The notes beneath the pieces were generated by a model, which saw only the letters and a program-made list of their open reading frames with translations, was not told the DNA's origin and did not search any database. Positions 45,920 to 54,229 of a stretch of DNA of 54,229 nt are shown one piece after another. This DNA is from Prochlorococcus marinus (GTDB taxonomy: Bacteria > Cyanobacteriota > Cyanobacteriia > PCC-6307 > Cyanobiaceae), in the NCBI RefSeq assembly GCF_001180325.1, contig NZ_CVSZ01000074.1:1-54229 (forward strand), in the 5' to 3' direction. The stretch's first letter is position 1; the number at the start of each line of letters is the position of its first letter. The position numbers and the translations under genes are program-made.

Positions 45920-47191
45920 GTGATTAATTCGGATATATACAGTGACAAAGATATAAACAGACCAATAATTTTAATTGCCAATAGTAGCAGATATTTATTG
46001 CACTATAGAAGAGAATTAATAATTTCTCTAAAAAAAGATGGCAGAAATGTCATTCTAATATCTCCCACAGATGCATCCTCAGTCGAATTATCAAATTTAG
46101 CAATTCATTTGCCTTGGAAAATTAAAAGATCAGAAAATTCAAATATATTTTCATTACTTAAGTCTTTCTTGAGACTTCTATTATTAGTAAGAGCAACTAA
46201 ACCTTCCATAATTCATTCACACACTATTTTAGCAAATTTACTTTCTTCTATTGTATCTTCAATATATGGAATTCCATGTATTTTTTCATTCGCTGGGATG
46301 GGAAGATTAAGTAAAGAAAAACATCTAAAATTTAAATTTTTCTTTGTTGTAATAAATATTATTTATTTTTTCTCTAAAAGAGAAAGGTTCTCTAGATTTT
46401 CGTGGAGAATAAATGAAATGAGATCTAAATTTATTTTTCAGAATCCAAACGATAAACTTTTATTTAAGCAATTTATCAAAAAATGTTCAAAAGACAATTT
46501 AATAGAGATTAATGGATCTGGAGTCCCTGATAAATATTTATCGTATTCAAAAAGTAAAACTAGAGATTGGATCAAATATAATAAAGATTTAAAATACACA
46601 TTTATTTATTGCGGCCGGCTTCTAAAGTCTAAGGGTATTTTATCTTTTATAAAATTATCAGATTACTTTTTAGAACATAAATTTGTTATTTATGGTGGAG
46701 AAGATAAATCTACAAAAGATTCTCTTTCAAACAAAGAAATCAACGATTTATCAAACAAAAAAAATCTTACCTATTTTGGTTATAAGAAAGACCCTCTTTT
46801 AAAAGTAAATTATGAATTACCAATCTTATTAGTTCCATCTAACTATGGAGAAGGCCTCCCAAGATCTATTTGTGAAGCTTTAGCACTAAAAATTCCTGTA
46901 ATATCATCTCATTTAGCTACATGTGGAGTATTCTCAGATCAAATGATTTACATAGCTAAAAATAATAAATTAGAATCTTATATAGAATGTATTAATTGCT
47001 TAATTAAAGATTATAAAAGTGGGCTAATAGAAAATAGATTAAATAAAGGTATAGAATTTATTTATAGAAATCTTACTGAAAAAATGATTGTTTTCAAGAC
47101 GAAAAAACTATATTATGAACTTGCTTTTGAAGAGACATCATATTTACTTAGTAAAGAAAAATTGAACTATAAAAACTGGTTATCAAATTAG
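45920..47191 (+). CDS. Glycosyltransferase family 4 protein
   Basis: The 423-residue GT-B protein has an N-terminal domain with ILIANSSRYLLHYRRELI, SIIHSHTILANLL and FSFAGMGRL. The donor domain has YTFIYCGRLLKSKGILSFI and VPSNYGEGLPRSICEALALK, the EX7E motif. The start is GTG 45920; an ATG at 45909 opens only a four-codon frame. It comes 67 bases after the previous gene, and a separate promoter is possible. Donor unknown. Confidence 0.85.
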   Translation: MINSDIYSDKDINRPIILIANSSRYLLHYRRELIISLKKDGRNVILISPTDASSVELSNLAIHLPWKIKRSENSNIFSLLKSFLRLLLLVRATKPSIIHSHTILANLLSSIVSSIYGIPCIFSFAGMGRLSKEKHLKFKFFFVVINIIYFFSKRERFSRFSWRINEMRSKFIFQNPNDKLLFKQFIKKCSKDNLIEINGSGVPDKYLSYSKSKTRDWIKYNKDLKYTFIYCGRLLKSKGILSFIKLSDYFLEHKFVIYGGEDKSTKDSLSNKEINDLSNKKNLTYFGYKKDPLLKVNYELPILLVPSNYGEGLPRSICEALALKIPVISSHLATCGVFSDQMIYIAKNNKLESYIECINCLIKDYKSGLIENRLNKGIEFIYRNLTEKMIVFKTKKLYYELAFEETSYLLSKEKLNYKNWLSN

Positions 47192-47234
47192 GTAAATATT
47201 TTTATGATATATTAATCAAGAATTTAATATTTAA

Positions 47235-49187
47235 ATGTGTGGAATATTTGGTTTAATTTCTAAAAAAAATACTTTTAATGAAAATGAGTTAATTAATAAA
47301 GTAATAACTATGAAAAATGCCCTTTCTCATAGGGGACCAGATAGCTTTGGATTCTGGACCAATGAAGAATCGAATGTTGTTTTAGGCCATACAAGATTAG
47401 CAATTATAGATAAATCGAAAGCTGGAAACCAACCAATGATATCAAAAAGTAACCGATATGTAATTATTTTTAATGGAGAAATATATAACCATAAAAGTTT
47501 ACGTAATAAGCTTTCAAATGAACTTAATCAAAATATTTATTGGGAAGGCAATTCAGATACAGAAACATTAATTGAAAGTATAGATAGATGGGGTCTTGAA
47601 AAGACGTTAAGTAATGCATATGGAATGTTTGCTTTTGCTTTATTAGATAAAATTAAAAATAAGCTTTTTTTAGTTAGAGATAGATTTGGAGAAAAACCTC
47701 TCTATTGGGGTTTTGATAAATTAAATAACTTAATTTTTGCTTCAGAAATATCAGCTTTCAAAAATTTAGAAACTTTTCCTTGTCATATTGATGAAAAAGC
47801 AGTCGGACTTTTTTTTAAATATGGCTATGTTCCATATCCAAAATGTATCTATAAAAATATAAAACAATTAGATCCTGGAAAATTTTTAGAAATTAATCTA
47901 AATGAATATAAATATACTTCTACAAAATTTCCTCAAGAAGAAACATGGTGGGACTTAAATAAGAAATTTATAAATAATATTAAAATCAAAGAATCTGATG
48001 AATTTCATATCAATCACTTAGAAAAAAATCTTCAATCGGTAATAAATGAATTTTCTTTAGCCGATGTTCCAATAGGCACATTTCTTTCAGGAGGAATTGA
48101 TTCTTCACTAATAACTGCTATTCTGCAATCAACCTCGAAAAGGCGAATAAAAACATTTACCATCTCTTTCCCTGAAGAAAAATCAAAAACAAATCCCTTT
48201 GATGAGTCAATTCATGCTACTAATGTAGCTAATTTTCTTGGAACCGATCATCTAAATATCCCTTTAACAGAAAAAAATATTATAGAAATAATTCCAAAAA
48301 TGGCGGACGTATATAGCGAACCTTTTTCTGACCCATCACAAATTCCAACAACTTTACTTTGCGAATCTGTTAGGAATCAAAATATTATTGTCGCATTGAG
48401 CGGAGATGGAGGCGATGAATTATTCGGAGGATATACTAGACATAAATTTATTCCAATTATTTTTAAGTATGGTAAATATTTAAGACCTGAATTTAGAAAA
48501 TTTCTAAGTTTTTCAATTGAAAATTTACCTATCCCTGAATTTGGGCTAAATAAAGATAAGCTACAAAAATTAGCAAATGCTGTGCAATCAAGTGATAACT
48601 TAATAAACATTTATGAAAATATAATTAGTTTATGGAATTCACCAAATAAAGTTTTACTAAATAAAAATCACAAAGTATTTAATATATTAGATTCAAATTC
48701 TCAAATTTATCAAGATTTTTTCCCTAGCGAATCAATAATGTTTGAAGATATAAAAAATTATTTGGTCAATGATATTTTATGCAAAATTGATAGAGCTTCC
48801 ATGCATTTTGGATTAGAAACAAGAGCACCCTTTCTTGATAAAAGAATAGCAGAAATAGCTTTTAAACTTCCTTTAAAAATGAAAATAAGAAACTTTGAAA
48901 GTAAATGGATATTAAAAAAAATTCTCAATAACTACTTACCAAAAAATTTAATTGAGACAAGAAAAAAAGGTTTTTCAGTGCCTATATCAAAATGGTTAAG
49001 AGGTCCTTTGAATGAGTGGTGTAATGATTTATTAAGTGAAGAATTAATAAAGAAACAAGGCTACTTAGATTTTAAAGAAATAGAAAAAATTAGAATTAAA
49101 CATATGAGTGGAGAAAGAGATTTTTCTGCCAAGCTATGGGCTATTTTAATGTGGCAGAACTGGTTATTAACTCATAAAAACAAATGA
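47235..49187 (+). CDS. asnB: Asparagine synthase (glutamine-hydrolysing), glycan-cluster type
   Basis: The 650-residue protein starts MCGIFG with Cys2 as the N-terminal nucleophile, and has FNGEIYNH and SDTETLIE in the class II amidotransferase domain. The C-terminal synthase domain shows the PP-loop FLSGGIDSSLITA and LSGDGGDELFGGYTRH. AsnB paralogues in polysaccharide clusters are thought to amidate uronic acids or peptides; asparagine synthesis cannot be excluded. It overlaps the WecA-like gene as ATGA. A decayed copy of a related protein lies at 50323-50595. Confidence 0.9.
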   Translation: MCGIFGLISKKNTFNENELINKVITMKNALSHRGPDSFGFWTNEESNVVLGHTRLAIIDKSKAGNQPMISKSNRYVIIFNGEIYNHKSLRNKLSNELNQNIYWEGNSDTETLIESIDRWGLEKTLSNAYGMFAFALLDKIKNKLFLVRDRFGEKPLYWGFDKLNNLIFASEISAFKNLETFPCHIDEKAVGLFFKYGYVPYPKCIYKNIKQLDPGKFLEINLNEYKYTSTKFPQEETWWDLNKKFINNIKIKESDEFHINHLEKNLQSVINEFSLADVPIGTFLSGGIDSSLITAILQSTSKRRIKTFTISFPEEKSKTNPFDESIHATNVANFLGTDHLNIPLTEKNIIEIIPKMADVYSEPFSDPSQIPTTLLCESVRNQNIIVALSGDGGDELFGGYTRHKFIPIIFKYGKYLRPEFRKFLSFSIENLPIPEFGLNKDKLQKLANAVQSSDNLINIYENIISLWNSPNKVLLNKNHKVFNILDSNSQIYQDFFPSESIMFEDIKNYLVNDILCKIDRASMHFGLETRAPFLDKRIAEIAFKLPLKMKIRNFESKWILKKILNNYLPKNLIETRKKGFSVPISKWLRGPLNEWCNDLLSEELIKKQGYLDFKEIEKIRIKHMSGERDFSAKLWAILMWQNWLLTHKNK

Positions 49188-50287
49188 ATAAATTTTATTT
49201 ACAACCAGATAGTCTGAATTCTTATGCAATAGTATTTTCTATTTGTTTTTTTATAAGTTTAATAGTCATTCCAATTGTTAATAAATTAGGAATTTTCTAT
49301 AAAATTTTAGATATACCAGACAAAAGAAAAAAGCACAAAAAGCCTTTAGTAAGGATTGGAGGATTAGCAATATACCTAAGCTTTATTTTCTCTATAATTA
49401 TTCTCATTATTTTTTTCAAAGAAAACTTATTCTTAACTATTAATATTGAAAAAATTATTACTATTATCTTGGGATCATCTACTTTTTTCTTGATTGGTAT
49501 TATGGATGATTTATTAAATCTATCACCCTTTATCAGATTGATATTTCAAATTATCGTTAGCAGCTTTATATGGTCAAAAGGTATTGGAATTAATAATTTA
49601 GATATTTCTTGGGTCGGTTTTTTAAATAATAATATTGAATTAAATACCTTTTTTAGTTTCTTAATATCAATAATTTGGATAGTTGGAGTTATTAACGCAA
49701 TTAATTGGATAGACGGATTAGATGGGCTTGGTATTGGAATTAGTTATATGACATTATGTGGGGTTTTTATTTATAGTTGTTTAATCTCTAATTATTCATT
49801 AATTTTTTTATCTATAGTTCTTTTAGGCATATGTTTAGGTTTTTACTTATATAATTCAAATCCTGCCAAATTATTAATGGGAGATGGAGGCTCTTATTTA
49901 TTAGGATCTTTACTAGCAATACTGTGCTTAGAAACTTTTAAATTAGGTTCAAATAATGAAAATATTTTCTTAAGTATTCTATTTCTATTTGTTCCTTTAG
50001 CAGATATGACATATGTTATTACAAAAAGAATATTAACTAAAAAATCACCTTTCTTTCCAGATAGGGGGCATATTCACCATAGATTACTCAATCTTGGAAT
50101 TAGCTATAAGAATACAGTAATAATAATAATAGGTTTTCAATTTATTTTTATTCTGGCCGCATTAAACATAAACAAAAATTTGATTAATGAAAATTTTAAT
50201 CCTAATATTTTTTTATTAGTTAATTTTTTGATTTTATTATTTTTTAACTACTCAGGAGGATTTTTAAGCAAAATAAAGAGGCTATAA
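49184..50287 (+). CDS. WecA/TagO-like undecaprenyl-phosphate HexNAc-1-phosphate transferase
   Basis: The 367-residue protein has about ten membrane spans. The MraY/WecA motifs are in order: DKRKKHKKPLVRIGGLAIYL, GIMDDLLNLSP, NAINWIDGLDGLGIG, LLMGDGGSYLLGS and DRGHIHHRLLNLG. It transfers an N-acetylhexosamine-1-phosphate to undecaprenyl phosphate, starting a glycan. It is thus a second initiator beside the WbaP-type protein at 11398. Its ATG lies inside the asnB stop. The sequence after it is decayed. Confidence 0.93.
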   Translation: MNKFYLQPDSLNSYAIVFSICFFISLIVIPIVNKLGIFYKILDIPDKRKKHKKPLVRIGGLAIYLSFIFSIIILIIFFKENLFLTINIEKIITIILGSSTFFLIGIMDDLLNLSPFIRLIFQIIVSSFIWSKGIGINNLDISWVGFLNNNIELNTFFSFLISIIWIVGVINAINWIDGLDGLGIGISYMTLCGVFIYSCLISNYSLIFLSIVLLGICLGFYLYNSNPAKLLMGDGGSYLLGSLLAILCLETFKLGSNNENIFLSILFLFVPLADMTYVITKRILTKKSPFFPDRGHIHHRLLNLGISYKNTVIIIIGFQFIFILAALNINKNLINENFNPNIFLLVNFLILLFFNYSGGFLSKIKRL

Positions 50288-50322
50288 ATTAAAAAAATTT
50301 TATTTTTACCATTTAAGCAAAT

Positions 50323-50595
50323 TTAAAAGCCTCCAATTATAAAATCTAATTTTATATACTCTAGACTATTTGAAACCATAAGATTAATTACTTTATTTTT
50401 GTCAAAAAACACAAAGCCATCAAATAGATTTATAAGCAAAACTTTCCTTTTTTGGCTGAAAGGTATCATATATAAATTTGAAAATTGCAAACCAATTTTA
50501 TCTCTTCTATTAAAAATCCAATCCGGTAATATACCAATTATCGATTCTCTAAAAATATACTTCCTTTGCCCTTTTGTTAAAAGAGGATAATCTAT
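50323..50595 (-). pseudogene. C-terminal fragment of an asparagine-synthase-family gene
   Basis: On the minus strand 90 codons ending at 50323 read as the tail of an AsnB-like protein: KYIFRESIIGILPDWIFNRR then DKIGLQF, matching the KxxLRxAxxxxLPxxIxxRxDKxGF consensus. A YPLL just upstream is the usual element about 25 residues earlier in AsnB, so an internal deletion is likely. A stop at 50596-50598 closes the frame and no start exists. It faces the intact asnB/wecA pair and is not a simple copy of that gene's tail. Confidence 0.65.
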
Positions 50596-50615
50596 CTATA
50601 AAGAAAAAATAAAAA

Positions 50616-50777
50616 TTATAAATTCAGTTGATAAAAAATAACTCTATTACCTCTTGAATTCCAATTTTCACATCTATAAACACCTTTTAATTTTAAGAAA
50701 ATTATAATTTTTACTTGGATAAATAATATTTCAGAGTTAAAAAAACCTTTTAAAGATATAATGACTATATAGAAAAA
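50616..50777 (-). pseudogene. Possible further fragment upstream of the AsnB remnant
   Basis: A minus-strand frame of 53 residues is open from 50777 to a stop at 50616 and includes GVYRCENWNSRGNRVIFYQL, which looks protein-like. It is in a different frame from the AsnB fragment and has no start. I do not recognise it; it may belong to another decayed gene or be chance. Confidence 0.25.
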
Positions 50778-50783
50778 TCATTT

Positions 50784-50900
50784 ATGAGTTACAAAAGTTC
50801 CTTCACAATTAGATTAGAGGATATTGATTTTCTGAAATTAAATTTATTAAAAATAGGTGTCTGGATATCAGAATCAAATGTTGAGATTATTTATTATTGA
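50784..50900 (+). CDS. Small ORF in frame with, and just before, the Rossmann protein gene
   Basis: ATG 50784 opens 38 codons ending at TGA 50898-50900. The next gene starts at 50904 in the same frame, so only the TGA and one codon separate them. It may be a coupled leader peptide, or the true N-terminal part cut off by a nonsense change. No family is recognised and no clear ribosome-binding site is seen. Confidence 0.35.
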   Translation: MSYKSSFTIRLEDIDFLKLNLLKIGVWISESNVEIIYY

Positions 50901-50903
50901 ATA

Positions 50904-51899
50904 ATGGAAAGAATAATAGTTTTATCAAATACTGTTGGTCGAACTTTCTCAACTCCAGTAAAAACAACTGCTATAAGAACTATTGGAAATTATGAAATAA
51001 TTTCATTATTAACTTCAACTGAATGTGACTACTTAAATTTTGTAAAAAAAGTTTCCCAGACCTCATCAAATATTTTTGTTGATCTTGAAAAAAAACAACC
51101 CTTAAATCTTAGAAATAAATTTGACCAAGGAGGCAATCTTTTTCAAAGTATTTTAACTTCAGTTAAAAAGCTAAATCTAGATGATAAGTTAAATATTTAT
51201 CCAATTAAATCTAATGATTTAACTGTAAGCTCTATATGGAAACAGCTAAATTATGAATATGGTGATATATCAGGAATCAATTTAGGACTAATTGGCACCG
51301 GTAATATTGGTTCAAAACTTATTTATGCCTTGACCGAGTCAGGGGTAAAGTTGAAATGTTTCAACAGAAATATAAACAAAGCAATTAGTGTTGTAAATTC
51401 TGTTTTATTAACTAAACCTGAACACGTAATTAATTCTCCATATATTGTAAGAAGAGTTGAGCAAACTATAATTAACAATTCTGGTCTAATCGTAGCTTGT
51501 AGTGATCTTACAGAAAACTTATCAGACTATATTTACCTAATGCCCAAAAATTTTAAAATCTTCTTAATAGGACATTCTCTTCTAAAAGAAAATGCTTTAA
51601 AGATTTTCAGAAATAACGAAATTTACATACAACGAATAGATATTGGGAAAGAACTTATTTCTTATGTAATAGGTAATATATATTCAAAGGGTTATAGTGT
51701 ATATGGTAAAAATACAGTAAATGATAATAATTTATGTTCTGGTGGTTATTTAGGAAATAAGAATGATCTAATAGTGGACGATTTTAAAAATCCGAAATGG
51801 GTATATGCTGAATGTGATGGAATTGGAGGAGTAAAATATAATATGGCCAAAAACGATTTTAAATCTTTGAAAGAAATTGATGATTTTTATAACTCTTAA
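50904..51899 (+). CDS. Unidentified Rossmann-fold NAD(P)-binding protein
   Basis: The 331-residue protein has a clear dinucleotide-binding motif LGLIGTGNIGSKLIYAL from 127 on, with a basic residue at the end of the second strand (FNRN) suggesting NADP. The N-terminal 120 residues and the C-terminal GGYLGNKNDLIVDDF region match no family I can name. It might be a dehydrogenase similar in fold to shikimate or hydroxyacid dehydrogenases. Its neighbours are a decayed region upstream and a convergent PhyH-like gene downstream. The gap 51900-52064 holds nothing recognised. Confidence 0.5.
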   Translation: MERIIVLSNTVGRTFSTPVKTTAIRTIGNYEIISLLTSTECDYLNFVKKVSQTSSNIFVDLEKKQPLNLRNKFDQGGNLFQSILTSVKKLNLDDKLNIYPIKSNDLTVSSIWKQLNYEYGDISGINLGLIGTGNIGSKLIYALTESGVKLKCFNRNINKAISVVNSVLLTKPEHVINSPYIVRRVEQTIINNSGLIVACSDLTENLSDYIYLMPKNFKIFLIGHSLLKENALKIFRNNEIYIQRIDIGKELISYVIGNIYSKGYSVYGKNTVNDNNLCSGGYLGNKNDLIVDDFKNPKWVYAECDGIGGVKYNMAKNDFKSLKEIDDFYNS

Positions 51900-52064
51900 A
51901 AAAAGGTACATTTTTTTTATTTGAAAATTTTATGAATATTGTTTTAGCAATAAAACTTTTTATATTCATATCAGAAATTAATTGGTTCATAAAATTAAAT
52001 TTTAAATTATAAAATGACGCAAGAAATTTATCTCAAATTTATTGCTAACCATAAAAAAATATAT

Positions 52065-52940
52065 TCAATTATTGAACATTGTGAACATATTTTTCACATA
52101 ATCAGGGGTTTTATCCAGACAAGACTTTAGTAAATCAGAATCAAACTTCTCACTATTCAATGTTGGCAACCAGCCAGTATTTGTAGACATATGCAATACT
52201 ACTCTTTTTTTATCTCTATATTTTCCAAAGTGAAAATTTGAACCTACATTAAGGATTAATAAATCTCCAAATTTTGCATTAATACCCTTGGCTTTAGAAT
52301 TAAATTTTCTTTTTTTTCTTGAAATATCATTTGATAAATTATTTATTTCAGGTGGATAGATATAGAATTGAGTTGTTTTTTCATTCATATCGCTTAGCAT
52401 TAACCAGAAATCTAATTGTTTATATCCATCTATATGTGGGAAGGCAGATGAACGAGTTACATTAGCACTTGACATTGAAATTATTTGTGGATGCCCTCTA
52501 TAAAAAGCTTGCCTTTTAAAAAAAGAACAACATAAATTGCAGATAAATTGATTTTTCATAATAGCTAAAACTGTTTTATTAGAAAAGCCAATTAAAAATG
52601 AATAATCTAAAACATTATCTTTTTCTTTATAAGAATAAAGATCTAGTTCTTGAAGCATATTTTTCAGTATTTCAGCTTCTTTTTTAAACTCATCGGAAAT
52701 AATTCCATATCCATTTTTATTTAAATCATCTAAAACACCATCCCACTTAGGATTTAATTTAGGTAAAAGAATGTTTTCTGGAGAAAGATATTTTGTTTCT
52801 AATTTTTTTTTAATATATCTTGGTGAATATAAAGCTAAATCTTGTTTAATTTGATTCTTATCAAGAGTAATTCTGCTTATAATTATTTTAATAAATCCCA
52901 AAAGTTTTTTAAAACTATTAAAAAATTTTATTAAGTTCAA
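52065..52940 (-). CDS. PhyH-like Fe(II)/2-oxoglutarate dioxygenase
   Basis: The 291-residue protein has the iron-binding set of a double-stranded beta-helix dioxygenase: His169 and Asp171 in FPHIDGYKQLDFW, then His237 in GSNFHFGKYRDKKR with Arg246 placed to bind 2-oxoglutarate. GDLLILNVGS precedes the histidine as in PhyH. Such enzymes hydroxylate or oxidise small molecules, including sugars and lipids; the substrate here is unknown. It is followed on the same strand by no gene within 165 bases and is preceded by an SDR gene 130 bases away. Confidence 0.7.
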   Translation of the reverse strand: MNLIKFFNSFKKLLGFIKIIISRITLDKNQIKQDLALYSPRYIKKKLETKYLSPENILLPKLNPKWDGVLDDLNKNGYGIISDEFKKEAEILKNMLQELDLYSYKEKDNVLDYSFLIGFSNKTVLAIMKNQFICNLCCSFFKRQAFYRGHPQIISMSSANVTRSSAFPHIDGYKQLDFWLMLSDMNEKTTQFYIYPPEINNLSNDISRKKRKFNSKAKGINAKFGDLLILNVGSNFHFGKYRDKKRVVLHMSTNTGWLPTLNSEKFDSDLLKSCLDKTPDYVKNMFTMFNN

Positions 52941-53070
52941 ATTTTTTTCTTATTTGTAGATTTAAGACAATATTAACTGAATAATTCTTATTAAAGTAAT
53001 ATTTATAAACAAACTTATAGTAATTTATTTTATTTTAAAAAGCTTTAAATTTAATTTTAGCTATTTAAAA

Positions 53071-53901
53071 TTACCAAACACTTCTTCCTCCATCCATAAT
53101 CAAATTATGGCCATTCATATATGATGAAGCGTCAGAACATAAAAATTGAATAGCACTTCTATATTCATCCTTATTTGCCATTCTTTCCAGTGGGATCAAC
53201 TTCTTTATTTTATTAAAGAAAAGATCATTATGGTCCTGATATACTCCTCCTGGAGATAATGCATTACATCTTATATTTTTCCCAATCCAGTAAGTTGCTA
53301 AATATTTTGTCAGACCAATTAATCCAAATTTAATAACAGAATATGTGACAGGTTTTACTGGTTGATTATTTTCTGATAAATCTTCTTTTTGATAAAGTCT
53401 TTGGTCAGGTGAAATTACAGCCAAATCAGATGCAATATTTATAATTATTCCTCCCCCTTCATTCTTTGACATCTCATTTCCAAAAACTTTACTACATAGA
53501 AATGCGCCAGTTAGACCTACTGAAAGTTCTAAATTCCACTGTTCAATTGAAAAATTTTCTAATCTTGTTAGCTCCCTATTATCGTTATTAACAACTTTAG
53601 GATCTAAAGCAGCATTATTTATGAGAATATCAATTTTTGACCCTTTTTTTTTAATCTCTTTATTCACTTCAATTATTGATTCTTCAGAAGTAATATCCAT
53701 GTAATAAGAACTAAATTTAGAATTATATGAGTATTTTAAAAGGTTATTTTTTGTTTTAATTAGTGCATCTTTGTTTATGTCAGTTAATACAACATCGCAA
53801 TCGCACTCCAAAAGTGCCATCGCATGTTGTTGTCCTAATAATCCTGCTGCTCCTGTAATTAGAGCTGTTTTCCCTTTTAGGTCAAATCTTTTAGTGTTCA
53901 T
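53071..53901 (-). CDS. Classical SDR oxidoreductase
   Basis: The 276-residue protein has ALITGAAGLLGQQHAMALL (13-31), INNAALDP, and the catalytic set Ser158 in INIASD and Tyr187/Lys191 in VTYSVIKFG. LSPGGVY and NLIMDGGRSVW complete the classical SDR fold. Substrate unknown. It lies 19 bases after a second SDR gene on the same strand, which suggests two consecutive redox steps or a recent duplication. Confidence 0.88.
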   Translation of the reverse strand: MNTKRFDLKGKTALITGAAGLLGQQHAMALLECDCDVVLTDINKDALIKTKNNLLKYSYNSKFSSYYMDITSEESIIEVNKEIKKKGSKIDILINNAALDPKVVNNDNRELTRLENFSIEQWNLELSVGLTGAFLCSKVFGNEMSKNEGGGIIINIASDLAVISPDQRLYQKEDLSENNQPVKPVTYSVIKFGLIGLTKYLATYWIGKNIRCNALSPGGVYQDHNDLFFNKIKKLIPLERMANKDEYRSAIQFLCSDASSYMNGHNLIMDGGRSVW

Positions 53902-53920
53902 AAAAAATTTTTAAAGTTAA

Positions 53921-54229
53921 TTAACTCCTAACTTGGCCTCCATCAACACGCAAAATTGAGCCTGTTATGAATTTAGCTAATGGAGAAGATAAGTAAACTG
54001 CTAAATTTGAAATATCATTAGGATCTCCAAGAGTATTAAGAGAAACATTTTCTTTTAAAAAATTTTCTACTAAATTTTTGTCTTGTTTTAGTTTTTTATC
54101 CCATACGGAGTTTTCAAAAAAAATATTGCCAGGAGCTATTCCATTTATTCTGATTCCCCTTTCCCCTAAATGTCTTGAAATATTTTTGATATATGCATTT
54201 AAAGCTGCTTTTGCAACAGAATAAGTAAC
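53921..54229 (-). CDS. Classical SDR oxidoreductase (5' part beyond the window)
   Basis: The last 102 codons of an SDR gene are open from the window edge to a stop at 53921. They start VTYSVAKAALNAYIK with the catalytic Tyr/Lys, continue with INGIAPGNIFFEN, and end LRVDGGQVRS. The C-terminal DGG motif and length match classical SDR proteins of about 250-260 residues, so roughly 150 residues are missing. Confidence 0.85.
   Translation of the reverse strand, partial: VTYSVAKAALNAYIKNISRHLGERGIRINGIAPGNIFFENSVWDKKLKQDKNLVENFLKENVSLNTLGDPNDISNLAVYLSSPLAKFITGSILRVDGGQVRS

Noticed and set aside
50399..50590. Plus-strand 63-codon ORF in the gap after the WecA-like gene
   Set aside because: The opposite strand over the same bases reads as an asparagine-synthase C-terminal fragment, so the plus-strand frame is a shadow.
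1..54229. CRISPR array, tRNA, rRNA, insertion sequence or integrase
   Set aside because: No regularly spaced repeats, no cloverleaf-like or rRNA-like sequence and no transposase or integrase motifs were noticed; a tool-based scan could still find a tRNA.

Overview
The window is an AT-rich, gene-dense stretch of a bacterial chromosome given over almost entirely to making, modifying and exporting surface polysaccharide (O-antigen or capsule type). Very low G+C, very short intergenic gaps, weak or missing Shine-Dalgarno sequences, several TTG/GTG starts and the style of the sugar-nucleotide enzymes suggest a high-light Prochlorococcus-like marine picocyanobacterium. The window would then be part of a variable surface-glycan genomic island. 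That assignment is inference: no housekeeping marker, rRNA or tRNA was seen.

Layout. (1) 1-8447: tail of an unknown gene, an O-antigen ligase/polymerase-like membrane protein, GDP-fucose genes (gmd, fcl), galE, a GT17 glycosyltransferase, and rfbA-rfbC-rfbD for dTDP-rhamnose. (2) 8612-18696: two DUF3431-like proteins, two GT2 enzymes, two GT11-type (fucosyltransferase-like) enzymes, a WbaP-type initiating phosphotransferase, a PglK/MsbA-like ABC exporter and an unusual LHAKG-motif protein. (3) 18843-25946: rfbB, isolated from rfbACD; a DUF616-type enzyme, a ParB-like protein, a GT-A enzyme, a methyltransferase, a GME/fucose-synthase-like SDR and a CgeB-like glycosyltransferase. (4) 26036-32982: UDP-glucuronate 4-epimerase, a GT4, a Wzc/Wzz-like co-polymerase and a Wza-like export protein on the minus strand, with a second 597-aa ABC exporter divergent from them. 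(5) 33021-38189: a tightly overlapped six-gene module for an acetamidino uronic sugar (WbpB/D/E plus HisH2/HisF2/WbpG-like proteins), behind a near-perfect sigma-70 promoter. (6) 38211-47191: a Wzy-like polymerase, a putative glycosyltransferase, a CDP-sugar branch (rfbF, rfbG, an RfbC-like epimerase, a C-methyltransferase, a reductase) and two glycosyltransferases. (7) 47235-54229: asnB, a WecA-like initiator, gene remnants, an unidentified Rossmann protein, a PhyH-like dioxygenase and two SDR enzymes, the last cut by the window edge.

Together the genes could supply GDP-fucose, UDP-galactose, UDP-galacturonate, dTDP-rhamnose, a CDP-linked 6-deoxy-3-C-methyl-type sugar and an acetamidino uronic sugar, and assemble them with about a dozen glycosyltransferases. 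Two unrelated initiating transferases (WbaP-like and WecA-like), two ABC exporters and two polymerase/ligase-like proteins suggest that at least two glycans are made. No Wzx-type flippase was recognised, so the PglK-like ABC proteins may be the flippases.

Decay is visible in two places: a minus-strand fragment at about 9288-9449, and an asparagine-synthase C-terminal fragment at 50323-50595 next to an intact asnB. No CRISPR array, rRNA, tRNA, transposase, integrase or toxin-antitoxin system was recognised. No wholly new system is proven; the best leads are listed as findings.
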